A stretch of DNA of 39,435 nt from Mycobacterium talmoniae (GTDB taxonomy: Bacteria; Actinomycetota; Actinomycetes; Mycobacteriales; Mycobacteriaceae), in NCBI GenBank assembly GCA_002967005.1, contig PPEA01000214.1, positions 1 to 39,435 on the forward strand, written 5' to 3'. Positions 1-9,496 of the stretch are shown in pieces. The position numbers were made by a program, and so were the translations under genes. The number at the start of each line of letters is the position of its first letter. Positions within the stretch are counted from its first letter, which is position 1. The notes beneath the pieces are model-generated. The model was not told where the DNA came from. It was given only the letters and a program-made list of their open reading frames with translations, and ran no database searches.

Positions 1-2
1 GG

Positions 3-179
3 ACGGAGGAGGAGGAGCCCAGCGCCGAAGCCGCCGCGTCGGTCGAGGACCCGAGCCCCGACGCCGCGGCCGAGCCGTTCGGGGACCCCGAGGACGAGAT
101 GTTCGCCGACGACGACGTCGCACCGGGTGACGGCGATGCCGGCAGCGGCCCCGACGAACCGCACCGCCCGTCGGACTGA
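3..179 (+). CDS. C-terminal tail of an acidic protein (partial)
   Basis: The frame is open from the window edge to a TGA at 177-179 and gives 58 residues. The composition is strongly acidic (runs of Glu, later Asp-Asp-Asp, plus Pro, Ala and Gly), as expected for a disordered cytoplasmic tail. No fold or catalytic motif is visible and the start lies outside the window. Acidic bias in frame 3 fits high-GC coding sequence better than the Arg-rich alternative frames. It is followed directly by the 20-bp repeat array. The protein family is not recognised. Confidence 0.55.
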   Translation, partial: TEEEEPSAEAAASVEDPSPDAAAEPFGDPEDEMFADDDVAPGDGDAGSGPDEPHRPSD

Positions 180-184
180 CGACC

Positions 185-428
185 GAGACTGTGGTGAGGG
201 CACCGAGACTGCGTTGAGGGCATCGAGACTGCGCCCATGGCGTCGAGACTGCGGTGAGGACGCACCTGCCACTGAAATTTTGGCCTGGGCGCAGGCTCGG
301 TGCCGTGAGCGCAGGCTCGAGGCCCTGAGCGCAGGCTCGGCGCCGTAGATGCAGGCTCGACGTCGTACATGCAGCCTCGCAGCCGTAGCTTCAGCCTCGA
401 CGCCACCAGCGCAGCCTCGATCCACATC
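185..428. repeat. 20-bp tandem units forming a giant imperfect inverted repeat
   Basis: Left arm: four units of exactly 20 bp starting at 185, 205, 225 and 245 (core GAGACTGCG-TGAGGGCA-C). Spacer: 265-288. Right arm: seven units starting at 289, 309, 329, 349, 369, 389 and 409 (core GCGCAGGCTCG--GCCGT--). The right-arm unit is roughly the reverse complement of the left-arm unit, with GAGACTGC against GAGCCTGC, so the array could fold into a long imperfect hairpin. Units degenerate towards 428. It fills the gap between the acidic ORF and the Lnt-like gene. A related array in the same orientation lies at 39175-39435. The function is unknown; terminator, DNA-structure element or protein-binding array are all possible. 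Confidence 0.85.
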
Positions 429-475
429 CGCGTGCCGCCGGGCGGCCCGCATCGCCGCCGGGCTAGGCTCGTGAC

Positions 476-1366
476 GTGCAGCAAACGCTCCGTGTGCCCC
501 CGAGTGCACCGGCCCGGCTGGTGGTGCTGGCCCGCCCGACGACCGGTCCGACGATCCGGGTGGCGCTGGTGCAGCCGGGCGACATCACCGACGCGGCGGC
601 GCGACAGGCGGCCGGCGAAGCGCTCACCGCCTCCCTGGCAGGACAGCGGCCCGACCTGGTGGCCTGGGGGGAGAGCAGCATCGGCGTCGACCTCACCAGC
701 CATCCCGAGGTGACGGCCGCGCTGGCAGACCTGTCCCGGCGGGTGGGCGCGGACCTGCTCGTCAACGTCGACGCACCCGCTGCGAGCGGGGACATCTACA
801 AGTCATCGGTGTTGATCGGGCCGGGCGGATCGCTCGGCGCCTACCGGAAGGTGCGGCTGGTGCCGTTCGGTGAGTATGTGCCGCTGCGCCCGCTGCTCGG
901 CTGGATCACCCGCCACACCAAGGCCGCCGCCCAGGACCGGGGGCGCGGCAGCGAATCGGTGGTGCTGCACGCCGGCGCGGTGGTGATCGGGCCACTGATC
1001 AGCGTCGAAGCGACCTTCTCCGACCTGCCCCGCCGCGACGTGCAACTCGGCGCCCAGCTGCTGGCCTACCAGAGTTCCACGTCGACGTTTCAGGGAAGCT
1101 GGGCGCAACCGCAGCTGGCCGGTCAGGTCGCGGTCCACGCGGTCGAGGTGGGTCGCCCGGCGGTGCATGCCGGGTTGTCCGGTGACAGCGCGGCTTTCGA
1201 TGCGCGCGGCCGCGAACTGGCCTGGTGCCCGTCGACCTACCGCGGCGTCGTCGTGGTGAGTGTTCCGCTGGGCTCGCAGACCACCATGTACCAACGGGTG
1301 GGGGACTGGGTGCTGGCGGTGGCGGTGGCGATCGTCGTGTTGGCGGCGGTCCGGTCCCGCCGATAA
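476..1366 (+). CDS. Lnt-like nitrilase-fold protein, catalytic Cys replaced by Ser
   Basis: 296 aa from GTG 476; an in-frame TAG at 464-466 rules out a longer form. It matches the C-terminal carbon-nitrogen hydrolase domain of apolipoprotein N-acyltransferase (Lnt), including the VPFGEYVPLR segment and a C-terminal membrane helix at about 275-292. Of the Lnt triad, Glu66 (AWGESS) and Lys125 (YRKVRLVPFG) are present. The nucleophile motif, normally GPLICYE, reads GPLISVE, so Cys becomes Ser176. The N-terminal multi-helix membrane domain of Lnt is absent. As far as I recall, slow-growing mycobacteria carry a second Lnt-like gene (Rv2262c/Rv2261c region) with a similar Ser substitution. Lipoprotein N-acylation is therefore unlikely; this is a divergent paralogue or decayed relic. 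Confidence 0.75.
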   Translation: MQQTLRVPPSAPARLVVLARPTTGPTIRVALVQPGDITDAAARQAAGEALTASLAGQRPDLVAWGESSIGVDLTSHPEVTAALADLSRRVGADLLVNVDAPAASGDIYKSSVLIGPGGSLGAYRKVRLVPFGEYVPLRPLLGWITRHTKAAAQDRGRGSESVVLHAGAVVIGPLISVEATFSDLPRRDVQLGAQLLAYQSSTSTFQGSWAQPQLAGQVAVHAVEVGRPAVHAGLSGDSAAFDARGRELAWCPSTYRGVVVVSVPLGSQTTMYQRVGDWVLAVAVAIVVLAAVRSRR

Positions 1367-1382
1367 TGGGTCAGTGGGAGCG

Positions 1383-2081
1383 ATGATGTCGGCAGCACGG
1401 CAGTTCTCCCTGTACGGGCCGTCGCACTGGGCGGTACTCACGGTGTTCGCGGTCGGCGCGGCGCTGCTGGTCTGGATCGGGCGTCGGCAGACCGCGTCGC
1501 AGGCGCGCCGCTTCGCGCGCGTTCTGGGTGCGCTGACGGCCGCGATCTACGGTGCGGTGCTCCTCTATTCACTGCTGCCGCCGGCCATCGACCGGTCGGT
1601 GCCGCTGCGGTTGACCGACCTCGCCACCGTCGCGGCGGCCTACGCCCTGTGGTCACAGCGACGCTGGGCCTTCGCCCTCACCTACTACTGGGGCCTGGTG
1701 CTGAGCACCCAGGCATTGATTTCGCCGGTGCTGCGGAGTCCGGATTTTCCGCACTACCAGTTCCTCGGCTTCTGGGGGATTCACCTGCTCGTCGTGTGGG
1801 CCGCCATCTACCTCACCTGGGGCCGCGGGCTGCGGCCCGGGTGGGACAGTTACCGGATCACGGTGGCGGTCACGATGGGGTGGGCGTCGATGACCTTCGC
1901 GTTCAACAGCATCGCCGGAACCAACTACGGCTTCCTCAACGAAAAGCCGGCCACCGCAACCCTCTTGGATGTATTGGGCCCGTGGCCGGTGTATCTGCTG
2001 ACCGCGGCCACGCTCATCCTGATCGTGTGGGCCCTGATGACCTGGCCGTGGGTGCGGGCACGGCAACGCACCCCCGGGTGA
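1383..2081 (+). CDS. Integral membrane protein, TIGR02206/YwaF family (Rv1140-like)
   Basis: 232 aa from ATG 1383. A second ATG at 1386 is better spaced from the GGGAG at 1376-1380 and may be the real start. The protein is mostly hydrophobic helices with short polar loops: an early helix around FAVGAALLVW, a Pro-rich turn LLPPAID, a central helix pair, the loop NYGFLNEKP, and a last helix before a basic tail. This pattern fits the small TIGR02206/YwaF membrane family of about 230 aa, whose biochemical role is not established. Its place next to echA and mcr matches Rv1140 of M. tuberculosis. It starts 16 bp after the Lnt-like gene, so the two may be co-transcribed. Confidence 0.75.
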   Translation: MMSAARQFSLYGPSHWAVLTVFAVGAALLVWIGRRQTASQARRFARVLGALTAAIYGAVLLYSLLPPAIDRSVPLRLTDLATVAAAYALWSQRRWAFALTYYWGLVLSTQALISPVLRSPDFPHYQFLGFWGIHLLVVWAAIYLTWGRGLRPGWDSYRITVAVTMGWASMTFAFNSIAGTNYGFLNEKPATATLLDVLGPWPVYLLTAATLILIVWALMTWPWVRARQRTPG

Positions 2082-2139
2082 CGAGCAGACGCAAATTCGC
2101 ACGATCGTGGGCCCGATCGTGCGAATTTGCGTCTGCTCG
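2082..2139. terminator. Perfect 26-bp inverted repeat between convergent genes
   Basis: Arms at 2082-2107 and 2114-2139 pair without mismatch around the 6-nt loop TGGGCC. The hairpin starts one base after the membrane-protein stop and ends 7 bp before the stop of the minus-strand enoyl-CoA hydratase. The position fits a bidirectional terminator. There is no U-tract on either side, so it would be a non-canonical hairpin terminator, or a dispersed extragenic palindrome that happens to serve there. Confidence 0.8.
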
Positions 2140-2146
2140 CGACCGA

Positions 2147-2957
2147 TCAGGCGTCGGTAAACGCCGGGTCCCGGCGCTCCTGGAAGGCCTTGGTGCCTTC
2201 CCGGAAGTCGTTGGCGGCCAACAAGATGGACTGCCCGACGTACTCGCGGTCCAGCGCGCCGTCCAGCTCGGTCAGGGTGGCCGCGTTGATCGCGTGCTTG
2301 GTCTTGGCGAACGCCACCGCGGGGCCGGCCATCACCTGCGCCAGCACCTTGTCCACCTCGGCGTCGAACTCCTCGGCCGGATACACCGCGCTGATCAGAC
2401 CCCACGCCAACGCGTCGACCGCCGGCAGCCGCTCGGCCAGCAGCGCCATCCGCATCGCCCGGATCCGACCGATCGCCGCGGCCACCAACGCCGACGCCCC
2501 GCCGTCGGGCATCAACCCGATCTTGGTGAACGCGAGCATGAAAAACGCTTTGTCCGAAGCCAATACCAGGTCGCTGGCCAGCGCCAGCGACACCCCGACC
2601 CCCGGCGGCCGGGCCCTGCACGACGGCCACCACCGGGCGCGGCAGCGCCGCGATCGCCCGGATCGCGCGGTTGGCCTCCACGATGATCTCGGTGGGCACC
2701 CCGTCGGCGGCGTCCTCGGCGCTGATCCCGGCCCCGGAGCTAAAGCCGCGGCCCGCGCCGCCGAGGCGCACCACCTTCACCCGCGGATCGCGCGCGGCGT
2801 TCTCCATCGCGTCGGCGATGCCGGCCAGCACCGGGGTGGTCACCGAGTTGAGGCTGTCGGGTCGGTCGATGGTCACCGACAGCACGCCGTCGGTCAGGCT
2901 GACGGACAGGCCCTCGACGGGCGCCAGCGTGTCGATTCCGGGATCAGTGACGGTCAT
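2147..2957 (-). pseudogene. echA: Enoyl-CoA hydratase/isomerase, frameshifted (echA10/11-like)
   Basis: ATG at 2957. The N-terminal half has crotonase features: the [10 protein letters not shown] strand, the [10 protein letters not shown] oxyanion segment, and [11 protein letters not shown]. Directly after GPAAG the frame is lost. The C-terminal half ([12 protein letters not shown], then IGLMPDGGASALV) continues in another frame to a TGA at 2147-2149. Removing one base from the five-C run at 2599-2603 restores [15 protein letters not shown] and a 269-aa protein, the usual length. The enzyme would hydrate 2-enoyl-CoA in beta-oxidation. It sits divergent to mcr, as echA10 does in M. tuberculosis. 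One extra base in a homopolymer may be a sequencing error; if real, the gene is dead. Confidence 0.85.
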
Positions 2958-3042
2958 GGGCCTCACTGTAAAGCGGCCGGGTTGTGGGTCACGAACCGGT
3001 GGCTGCGAAGATGCACATCACATACTCACGAGGAGGTCGGAC

Positions 3043-4125
3043 ATGGCGGGACCACTGACAGGGTTGCGGGTTATCGAGCTGGCCGGTATCGGGCCGGGCC
3101 CGCACGCAGCGCAAATCCTCGGTGACCTGGGCGCCGAGGTGGTGCGGGTGGAGCGGCCGCCGAAGTTTCCCGGCGCCTCCAAGGACACCATGCTGCGCAA
3201 CCGGCGCTCGGTGACCGCCGACCTCAAGTCGGCCGAGGGCCGCGACCTGGTGCTCAAGCTGGTCGCCAAGGCCGATGTGCTGATCGAGGGCTTCCGACCC
3301 GGTGTCACCGAGCGGCTCGGGCTGGGCCCGGAGGACTGCGCCAAGGTCAACGAGAAGCTGATCTACGGCCGGATGACCGGCTGGGGGCAGACCGGGCCGC
3401 GCGCCCTGCAGGCCGGTCACGACATCAACTACATCTCGCTCAACGGCCTGTTGCACGCCATCGGCCGCAAGGGGGAGCGGCCGGTCCCGCCGCTGAATAT
3501 GACCGGCGACTTCGGCGGCGGCTCGTTGTTCCTGCTGGTCGGCATCTTGTCGGCGCTGTGGGAGCGGCAGACCTCCGGCAAGGGCCAGGTCATCGACGCC
3601 GCCATGGTCGACGGGTCGGCGATGCTGTCGGCGATGATGTGGAGCTTCCGCGCGCAGGGCGTGTGGAGCGACGAGCGTGGCGTGAACATGCTCGACACCG
3701 GCGCGCCGTATTACGACACCTACACGTGCGCCGACGGCCGCTATGTCGCGGTGGGCTCCATCGAGCCGCAGTTCTTCGCGGAGTTGCTGGCCAAGCTGGG
3801 CCTGGATCCGGCCGAGCTGCCCGACCAGAACGACGTCGGCCGGTGGCCGGAGCTGCGGGCGCGGCTGACCGAGGCGTTCGCCGCCCACGACCGCGACCAC
3901 TGGGCCAAGGTGTTCGCCGACTCCGACGCCTGCGTGACGCCGGTGTTGTCGTTCGGGGAGGTCGAAACCGAGCCGCACATCACCGACCGCGGCACCTTCT
4001 ACGAGGTGGACGGCTACCTGCAGCCGAGGCCGGCGCCGCGGTTCTCCCGCAGCACCCCCGACACCCCGACCCCGCCGCCGGTGCTGGGGGCCGACAACGA
4101 CACCATCCTCGGCGACTGGGTATAG
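3043..4125 (+). CDS. mcr: Alpha-methylacyl-CoA racemase (Mcr), CoA-transferase family III
   Basis: 360 aa from ATG 3043, with AGGAGG at 3031-3036. It interconverts (2R)- and (2S)-2-methylacyl-CoA so that branched fatty-acid or sterol side-chain CoA esters can enter beta-oxidation. The family fold is clear from the start ([29 protein letters not shown]) and from [10 protein letters not shown]. The catalytic residues of M. tuberculosis Mcr fall at the same numbers: His126 (AGHDINY), Asp156 (TGDFGGG) and Glu241 (GSIEPQFF). The length is also identical (360). It is followed after 55 bp by the HSD10-like dehydrogenase, the arrangement of Rv1143-Rv1144. Confidence 0.95.
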   Translation: MAGPLTGLRVIELAGIGPGPHAAQILGDLGAEVVRVERPPKFPGASKDTMLRNRRSVTADLKSAEGRDLVLKLVAKADVLIEGFRPGVTERLGLGPEDCAKVNEKLIYGRMTGWGQTGPRALQAGHDINYISLNGLLHAIGRKGERPVPPLNMTGDFGGGSLFLLVGILSALWERQTSGKGQVIDAAMVDGSAMLSAMMWSFRAQGVWSDERGVNMLDTGAPYYDTYTCADGRYVAVGSIEPQFFAELLAKLGLDPAELPDQNDVGRWPELRARLTEAFAAHDRDHWAKVFADSDACVTPVLSFGEVETEPHITDRGTFYEVDGYLQPRPAPRFSRSTPDTPTPPPVLGADNDTILGDWV

Positions 4126-4130
4126 TCCCA

Positions 4131-4144
4131 ACCAACCGGTAGGT
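4131..4144. promoter_or_regulatory. Near-palindrome between mcr and the SDR gene
   Basis: ACCAACCGGTAGGT is symmetrical about CCGG except for one pair. It lies in the 55-bp gap after mcr, about 37 bp before the GTG of the dehydrogenase. It resembles a TetR-type operator half-site pair and shares a GGTAGG end with the inverted repeat at 35478-35493. No regulator can be assigned from sequence alone. Confidence 0.35.
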
Positions 4145-4180
4145 CGGCATTGGGGCCGGCCAGGAAGGAAACGCGGGAAC

Positions 4181-5928
<1,748 letters not shown>

Positions 5929-6119
5929 CTGCTGAGATCGACGTCGAAACTGACACATAGCCCCGAGATCCGGCGGTTTTGCAAATTTAGGCGTCGATTT
6001 CAGTGGACACACCGCTCGTCCTCGTCGCCAACTGTGCGCCGTCGACCTCGGCGTCCAGCGCAACGCCCTGCGTTATGCGTGAGCCGTGACGAATTCGGCG
6101 ATGGCGTCCTGCATTTGGG

Positions 6120-7034
6120 TCAGCCCCGGTTCTCGAGGGGGTAGTGGCCGGCGTTGTCGAGCAGCACGGTTTGTACGGGGACTCGGGTGATGCGGGATAG
6201 CACCGGTTGGCTGAGTTCCAGCGGCGTCCACCGGTCCTCGGCGGGCTGGGTCAGCAGGACCGGGCAGGCATCGAACTCCGGTGGTTCAACGGCGGGGACG
6301 TAGTTCATGTAGCTGGCGAGAAACCGGGTGGACACCCAGTTGCCGCCCGAGGTGCGGTCGGCGGTCATGACTTTCAGCGCCGCTCGGTCGTTGACCAGGG
6401 TCGACATCTTGGAGGCCAGCGTCATCGGGACACGTAGCCGCGCCGCCGGGGTGCGGGCCAGCAGCCCGAGCAGGGGGACACCGAGGCGGGAGCCCACTTT
6501 GTCGTGCGCGGTGTCGTCGCGGACCTTTTGGTTGCGCTGATCGAGGAACGTCATGCCGACGATGCCGCGCAGCGCGCCTTTGGGGGCCGTGGCCGCGACG
6601 TGATAGGTCAGCATGCCACCGGCGCTGAGGCCGTACAGGATGATAGGTCGGTCGTCACGGGACTGTTCGTAGGCCAGAAAGTCCACCACCAGATTGACCC
6701 AGTCGTCGTAGGACACGGTGCAGCCGGGGCGCACCTGGCTCAGGCCGTAGCCGAGGTTGTCCAGGGCCACCGTCTCGAACCCGCGCGCCGCCAGCGGCGC
6801 CCCGACGATCAGGCTCATCTGCCGACCGTTGGTGCCCACGCCGTGGTGCAGCACGATCTTGGCGGGCGCGTCGGGGTTGGCGTAGCGGTCCAGGTGCACC
6901 CGGTGGCCGCGCCAGGTCCAGAACTCCTCGGCCGGGACGGTCTGATCGGTCAGGCGCAACCGTTCCGGCAGGTAATTCTGCAGGTCACGCCAGGCCTGCT
7001 GGTCGCGGTAGAACTCGGGTTTCGGTTTGGCCAT
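6120..7034 (-). CDS. Alpha/beta-fold hydrolase, C-terminus apparently frameshifted
   Basis: 304 aa as read, from ATG 7034. Alpha/beta-hydrolase signs: oxyanion loop LHHGVGTNG, nucleophile elbow YGLSAGG, acid region QPAEDRWTP, and catalytic His in DNAGHYPLEN. Translation then stops at 6120, three residues after the His loop. In another frame the sequence continues GLTQMQDAIAEFVTAHA to a TAA at 6073-6075, which is a typical final helix. Restoring one C in the CCGGGG tract near 6128 joins them. Hydrolytic substrate unknown. It lies 112 bp downstream of the haloalkane dehalogenase on the same strand and probably shares its TetR-controlled transcript. Confidence 0.8.
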   Translation of the reverse strand: MAKPKPEFYRDQQAWRDLQNYLPERLRLTDQTVPAEEFWTWRGHRVHLDRYANPDAPAKIVLHHGVGTNGRQMSLIVGAPLAARGFETVALDNLGYGLSQVRPGCTVSYDDWVNLVVDFLAYEQSRDDRPIILYGLSAGGMLTYHVAATAPKGALRGIVGMTFLDQRNQKVRDDTAHDKVGSRLGVPLLGLLARTPAARLRVPMTLASKMSTLVNDRAALKVMTADRTSGGNWVSTRFLASYMNYVPAVEPPEFDACPVLLTQPAEDRWTPLELSQPVLSRITRVPVQTVLLDNAGHYPLENRG

Positions 7035-7146
7035 CGGGGGGACTCCTCCGTCTCGCTACACCCGCGTTGGAATGCACTCTAAAGCCGCACCAGTTTCGGG
7101 TGCTGAGCACCCCGCGGCCCGAAGCTACCCGGAGGGGCGGGGCGCC

Positions 7147-8031
7147 CTAGCCTCGTAGTTCCCGAACGAACCGCGCCACGGCGGCACCGATCTCGTCGGG
7201 GCTGTCCTCCTGGATGAAATGGGAACCGGCGACGGTGATTTCGGTGAGGTTGGGCCAGCTGCGCACCAACTCGCGGATCCGGCCGCGGATGATCGCACCC
7301 GGCTCGGCGTTCACGAACAGCTTCGGCACGTCGCTGCCCGCCAGCCACTCGCCGTAGCCCTCGACCACCGCGACGACGTCGGCCGGCTCGCCGTCGATCG
7401 GGATGTTGCGCGGCCACGACAACGTGGGCCGCCGGTCCTCGCCGGGGTTGGCGAACGGCCGCCGGTAATGCTCCATCTCCTCGTCGGACAGCGTCCGCTG
7501 GATCGCGCCGGGCAGCACACCTTCGACGAAGACGTTCTGCTCCAACACCATTCGTTCCCCCTCCGGGGAGCGGAAGCCCTGGAACACCGCCCGGACCGGG
7601 CCGGGGAACTCCGGCCAGGTCATCGGGGTGACGATCGACTCCATGAACGCGATGCCGGCGACCCGGTCGCGATGCTGGTTGGCCCAGTCGAAGCCCAGCG
7701 CGGAGCCCCAGTCATGCAGCACCAGCACCACGTTGTCCCCGAGATCCAGCGCGTCCCACAGCGCGAAGAGGTAGTCGCGCTGTTCGGCGTAGTGGTAGCG
7801 ATCCGGCCCGGACTCGTCGAGCTTGTCCGAGGCGCCCATCCCGATCATGTCGCAGGCAACCAGCCGGCCCAGCCCCTGCAGATGCGGCATCACGTTGCGC
7901 CACAGATACGACGACGTCGGGTTGCCGTGCGCGAACACGATCGCGTCGCCGACTCCCTCGTCGATGTAGGCCATCCGCTTCCCGCGAATCTCCCGATACT
8001 GCAGCTGCCCAAAGGGCTTGGTGCTGACCAT
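7147..8031 (-). CDS. dhaA: Haloalkane dehalogenase, HLD-II (LinB/DhaA/DmbA type)
   Basis: 294 aa from ATG 8031, which has AGGAG about 7 bp upstream; an ATG at 8046 overlapping the TetR stop is also in frame but fits family length less well. It hydrolyses carbon-halogen bonds of alkyl halides to alcohols. Catalytic residues: Asp107 nucleophile and halide-binding Trp108 (LHDWGS), Asn37 halide ligand (HGNPTSS), Glu131 (FMESIV), His271 ([10 protein letters not shown]). All sit one residue before their LinB numbers. The segments [10 protein letters not shown] and [10 protein letters not shown] are near-identical to M. tuberculosis DmbA as recalled. It is encoded 11 bp after the TetR gene in the same direction. 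Confidence 0.95.
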   Translation of the reverse strand: MVSTKPFGQLQYREIRGKRMAYIDEGVGDAIVFAHGNPTSSYLWRNVMPHLQGLGRLVACDMIGMGASDKLDESGPDRYHYAEQRDYLFALWDALDLGDNVVLVLHDWGSALGFDWANQHRDRVAGIAFMESIVTPMTWPEFPGPVRAVFQGFRSPEGERMVLEQNVFVEGVLPGAIQRTLSDEEMEHYRRPFANPGEDRRPTLSWPRNIPIDGEPADVVAVVEGYGEWLAGSDVPKLFVNAEPGAIIRGRIRELVRSWPNLTEITVAGSHFIQEDSPDEIGAAVARFVRELRG

Positions 8032-8042
8032 ATCTGCTCTCC

Positions 8043-8627
8043 TCATTTCGGACGGGTGTCGGCGAAGGTGGCGGCCGCCTCGCGCGCGACCCGCAGGATC
8101 CGCGCCGAGAACGTCGGGTCGGCGACCGCGCGGGCCAGCGACATCCCGCCCACGCAGATCGTCATCAGGACGATCGCGTCGTCGAGCCGGTCGTCGTCAC
8201 CGTCGCAGATCGCCGCCAGCGACGTCCGCAATTCCCGCTCATAGGTGCCGCGGAACTCGTCGCTGCCGTGCGCGGCGTCCGAGCTCAGCGCGGCGAAAGC
8301 GCAACTGCTGGAGAGGTTGTCGCGATGCGCCGGGGTGAGGTAACGCCTGGCCAGACTCGTCAGCCGGGTCGGCCACGATTCGCCGCGCCGCGGTCTTATC
8401 CAGTGCGGCCGACCGGTGCTGATCGCGCGGGTGAACGCGGCGTTGGCCAGCTCGTCCTTGGTGGCGAAATGCGAGTAAAACGCGCCGTGGGTCAGACCGG
8501 CATCACGCATCACCGGGACGATCGCGGCGCCGTCCAGGCCCTCTTCGCGGAGCCGGCGGGCGGCGGCATCGAGGATTCGGTTCAGCGACTCCTGTTTGCT
8601 CAGGGCCCGCTTCGTCGAAGATCGCAT
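8043..8627 (-). CDS. TetR-family regulator of the dehalogenase operon
   Basis: About 194 aa if started at ATG 8627; ATGs at 8636 and 8639 are alternatives. The N-terminal helix-turn-helix is clear: [18 protein letters not shown], then [22 protein letters not shown], the TetR recognition-helix pattern. The C-terminal domain has Cys-containing helices ([12 protein letters not shown]) like regulators of the AcrR/NemR type, which often sense electrophiles. The start codons lie inside a palindrome, so the gene probably represses itself and the dehalogenase that follows. No clear ribosome site precedes the start, which suggests a leaderless transcript. Confidence 0.88.
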   Translation of the reverse strand: MRSSTKRALSKQESLNRILDAAARRLREEGLDGAAIVPVMRDAGLTHGAFYSHFATKDELANAAFTRAISTGRPHWIRPRRGESWPTRLTSLARRYLTPAHRDNLSSSCAFAALSSDAAHGSDEFRGTYERELRTSLAAICDGDDDRLDDAIVLMTICVGGMSLARAVADPTFSARILRVAREAAATFADTRPK

Positions 8628-8663
8628 GATGGGCATCATGCTAATGACATGATGGACATCATG
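8624..8663. promoter_or_regulatory. Double palindromic operator for the TetR at 8043-8627
   Basis: Two copies of CATGATG-N2-CATCATG are present. The first is GCATGATG-GG-CATCATGC at 8624-8641 and the second CATGATG-GA-CATCATG at 8648-8663. Their centres are 23 bp apart, about two helical turns, which suits cooperative binding of two TetR dimers. The first copy covers the possible start codons of the TetR gene. Confidence 0.8.
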
Positions 8664-8826
8664 CAAGATGTGGGCTTCGGCGTTGAAATTGCGTCCAGGG
8701 CTGTGCTCCGAGGCCAGATCGCAGCCCTCCGCGCAATCTCGACGACCGGGGGCGGCTCGAGGTCGGGCGGCTAACCAGCAAAAGATCGCCCCGTTAGCCC
8801 ACAATTGCTCGGCCAATGCCACGTGT

Positions 8827-8845
8827 GGTATCAATCCGGTATCAT
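8827..8845 (+). promoter_or_regulatory. Promoter/operator of the toxin-antitoxin pair
   Basis: GGTATCA occurs twice in direct orientation (8827-8833 and 8838-8844). The second overlaps a -10-like TATCAT at 8840-8845, about 7 bp before the first ATG (8853). This spacing would give a leaderless mRNA, common in mycobacteria. The repeat may be the operator bound by the RHH antitoxin. Confidence 0.45.
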
Positions 8846-8852
8846 CGTGGCC

Positions 8853-9059
8853 ATGGGCATGACGCTGCGCACCAGTGCCGAGCAGACCGAAGCGCTACGG
8901 CGGCAGGCCGCTGCCGAGGGGCGGTCGATGCAGGCGGTCGCGCTGTCGGCCATCGATGAGTACATCGCCCGGCGGACGCACAAGACCAAGGTTGCCGACG
9001 CGCTGCAGCGCGTGGTCCGTGAGGAGGCCGGCGTCTTGGAGCGCCTCAAGGACGCGTGA
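8853..9059 (+). CDS. Antitoxin, ribbon-helix-helix type
   Basis: 68 aa from ATG 8853 (ATG 8859 is possible). N-terminal strand MTLRTSAEQTEALRRQA followed by EGRSMQAVALSAIDEYI is the ribbon-helix-helix DNA-binding fold of CopG/Arc-like antitoxins. The C-terminal charged helix (RVVREEAGVLERLKDA) would occupy the toxin. The stop overlaps the GTG of the Doc toxin by 4 bp, giving translational coupling. It would bind the toxin and repress its own promoter. No ribosome site is visible before the start. Confidence 0.85.
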   Translation: MGMTLRTSAEQTEALRRQAAAEGRSMQAVALSAIDEYIARRTHKTKVADALQRVVREEAGVLERLKDA

Positions 9060-9439
9060 TCGACTACCTGGATCTCGACGACCTGCTGGACGTCGCCCGC
9101 GCTGCGGTCGGTGAGGACGTCGCGGTCGGGGACTACGGTCTGCTCGAATCGGCGCTGGCCCGTCCGCGCGCATCGGTGTTCGGCGTGGACGCCTACCCGG
9201 ATCTGCACCTCAAGGCCGCCGCGCTGCTGCATTCCCTGGCGCGCAATCACGCGCTGGTGGACGGAAACAAGCGGCTGGCGTGGACGGCCTGTCGGACACT
9301 CCTTGCCATCAACGGCCAATGGATCAGCGCACCCGAGGATGACCGGTTCGACTTCGTGATCGGGGTCGCCACCGGCGCCTTGGCCGATCTCGGCGAGATC
9401 GCCGAAAAGCTGCGGGCCTGGAGCTATCGGGAGGGCTGA
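9056..9439 (+). CDS. doc: Doc/Fic-family toxin
   Basis: 127 aa from GTG 9056, overlapping the antitoxin stop. The Fic/Doc motif is at 65-73: HALVDGNKR, close to the HxFxDxNKR of phage P1 Doc, with catalytic His65, Asp69, Asn71 and Arg73. An upstream helix (LHLKAAALLHSLARN) matches the Doc fold. P1 Doc phosphorylates EF-Tu and arrests translation; by homology this should be a growth-arrest toxin neutralised by the RHH partner. The pair sits between the dehalogenase operon and cluster A and could stabilise the island. Confidence 0.9.
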   Translation: MIDYLDLDDLLDVARAAVGEDVAVGDYGLLESALARPRASVFGVDAYPDLHLKAAALLHSLARNHALVDGNKRLAWTACRTLLAINGQWISAPEDDRFDFVIGVATGALADLGEIAEKLRAWSYREG

Positions 9440-9456
9440 GCCGTCGCGTATCGCCA

Positions 9457-9475
9457 CACCGTAATCGGTGATTTT
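9457..9475 (+). terminator. Possible intrinsic terminator after doc
   Basis: CACCG (9457-9461), loop TAAT, CGGTG (9466-9470), then ATTTT. It is a short 5-bp stem with a weak U-tract, in the 57-bp gap between doc and the convergent TetR gene. Plausible but weak. Confidence 0.4.
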
Positions 9476-9496
9476 CCAGCGCGGCTCCTGGTCGCC

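Noticed and set aside
185..428. CRISPR-like array
   Set aside because: The 20-bp units are adjacent without unique spacers, the two halves are inverted, and no cas genes are present.
464..475. Longer N-terminus for the Lnt-like protein
   Set aside because: An in-frame TAG at 464-466 blocks extension, so the membrane domain is not encoded directly upstream.
5929..6072. Structured element in the convergent gap after the nitronate monooxygenase
   Set aside because: Only a vague GACGTCGA/GGCGTCGA similarity and an AT-rich patch were seen; no convincing stem or repeat.
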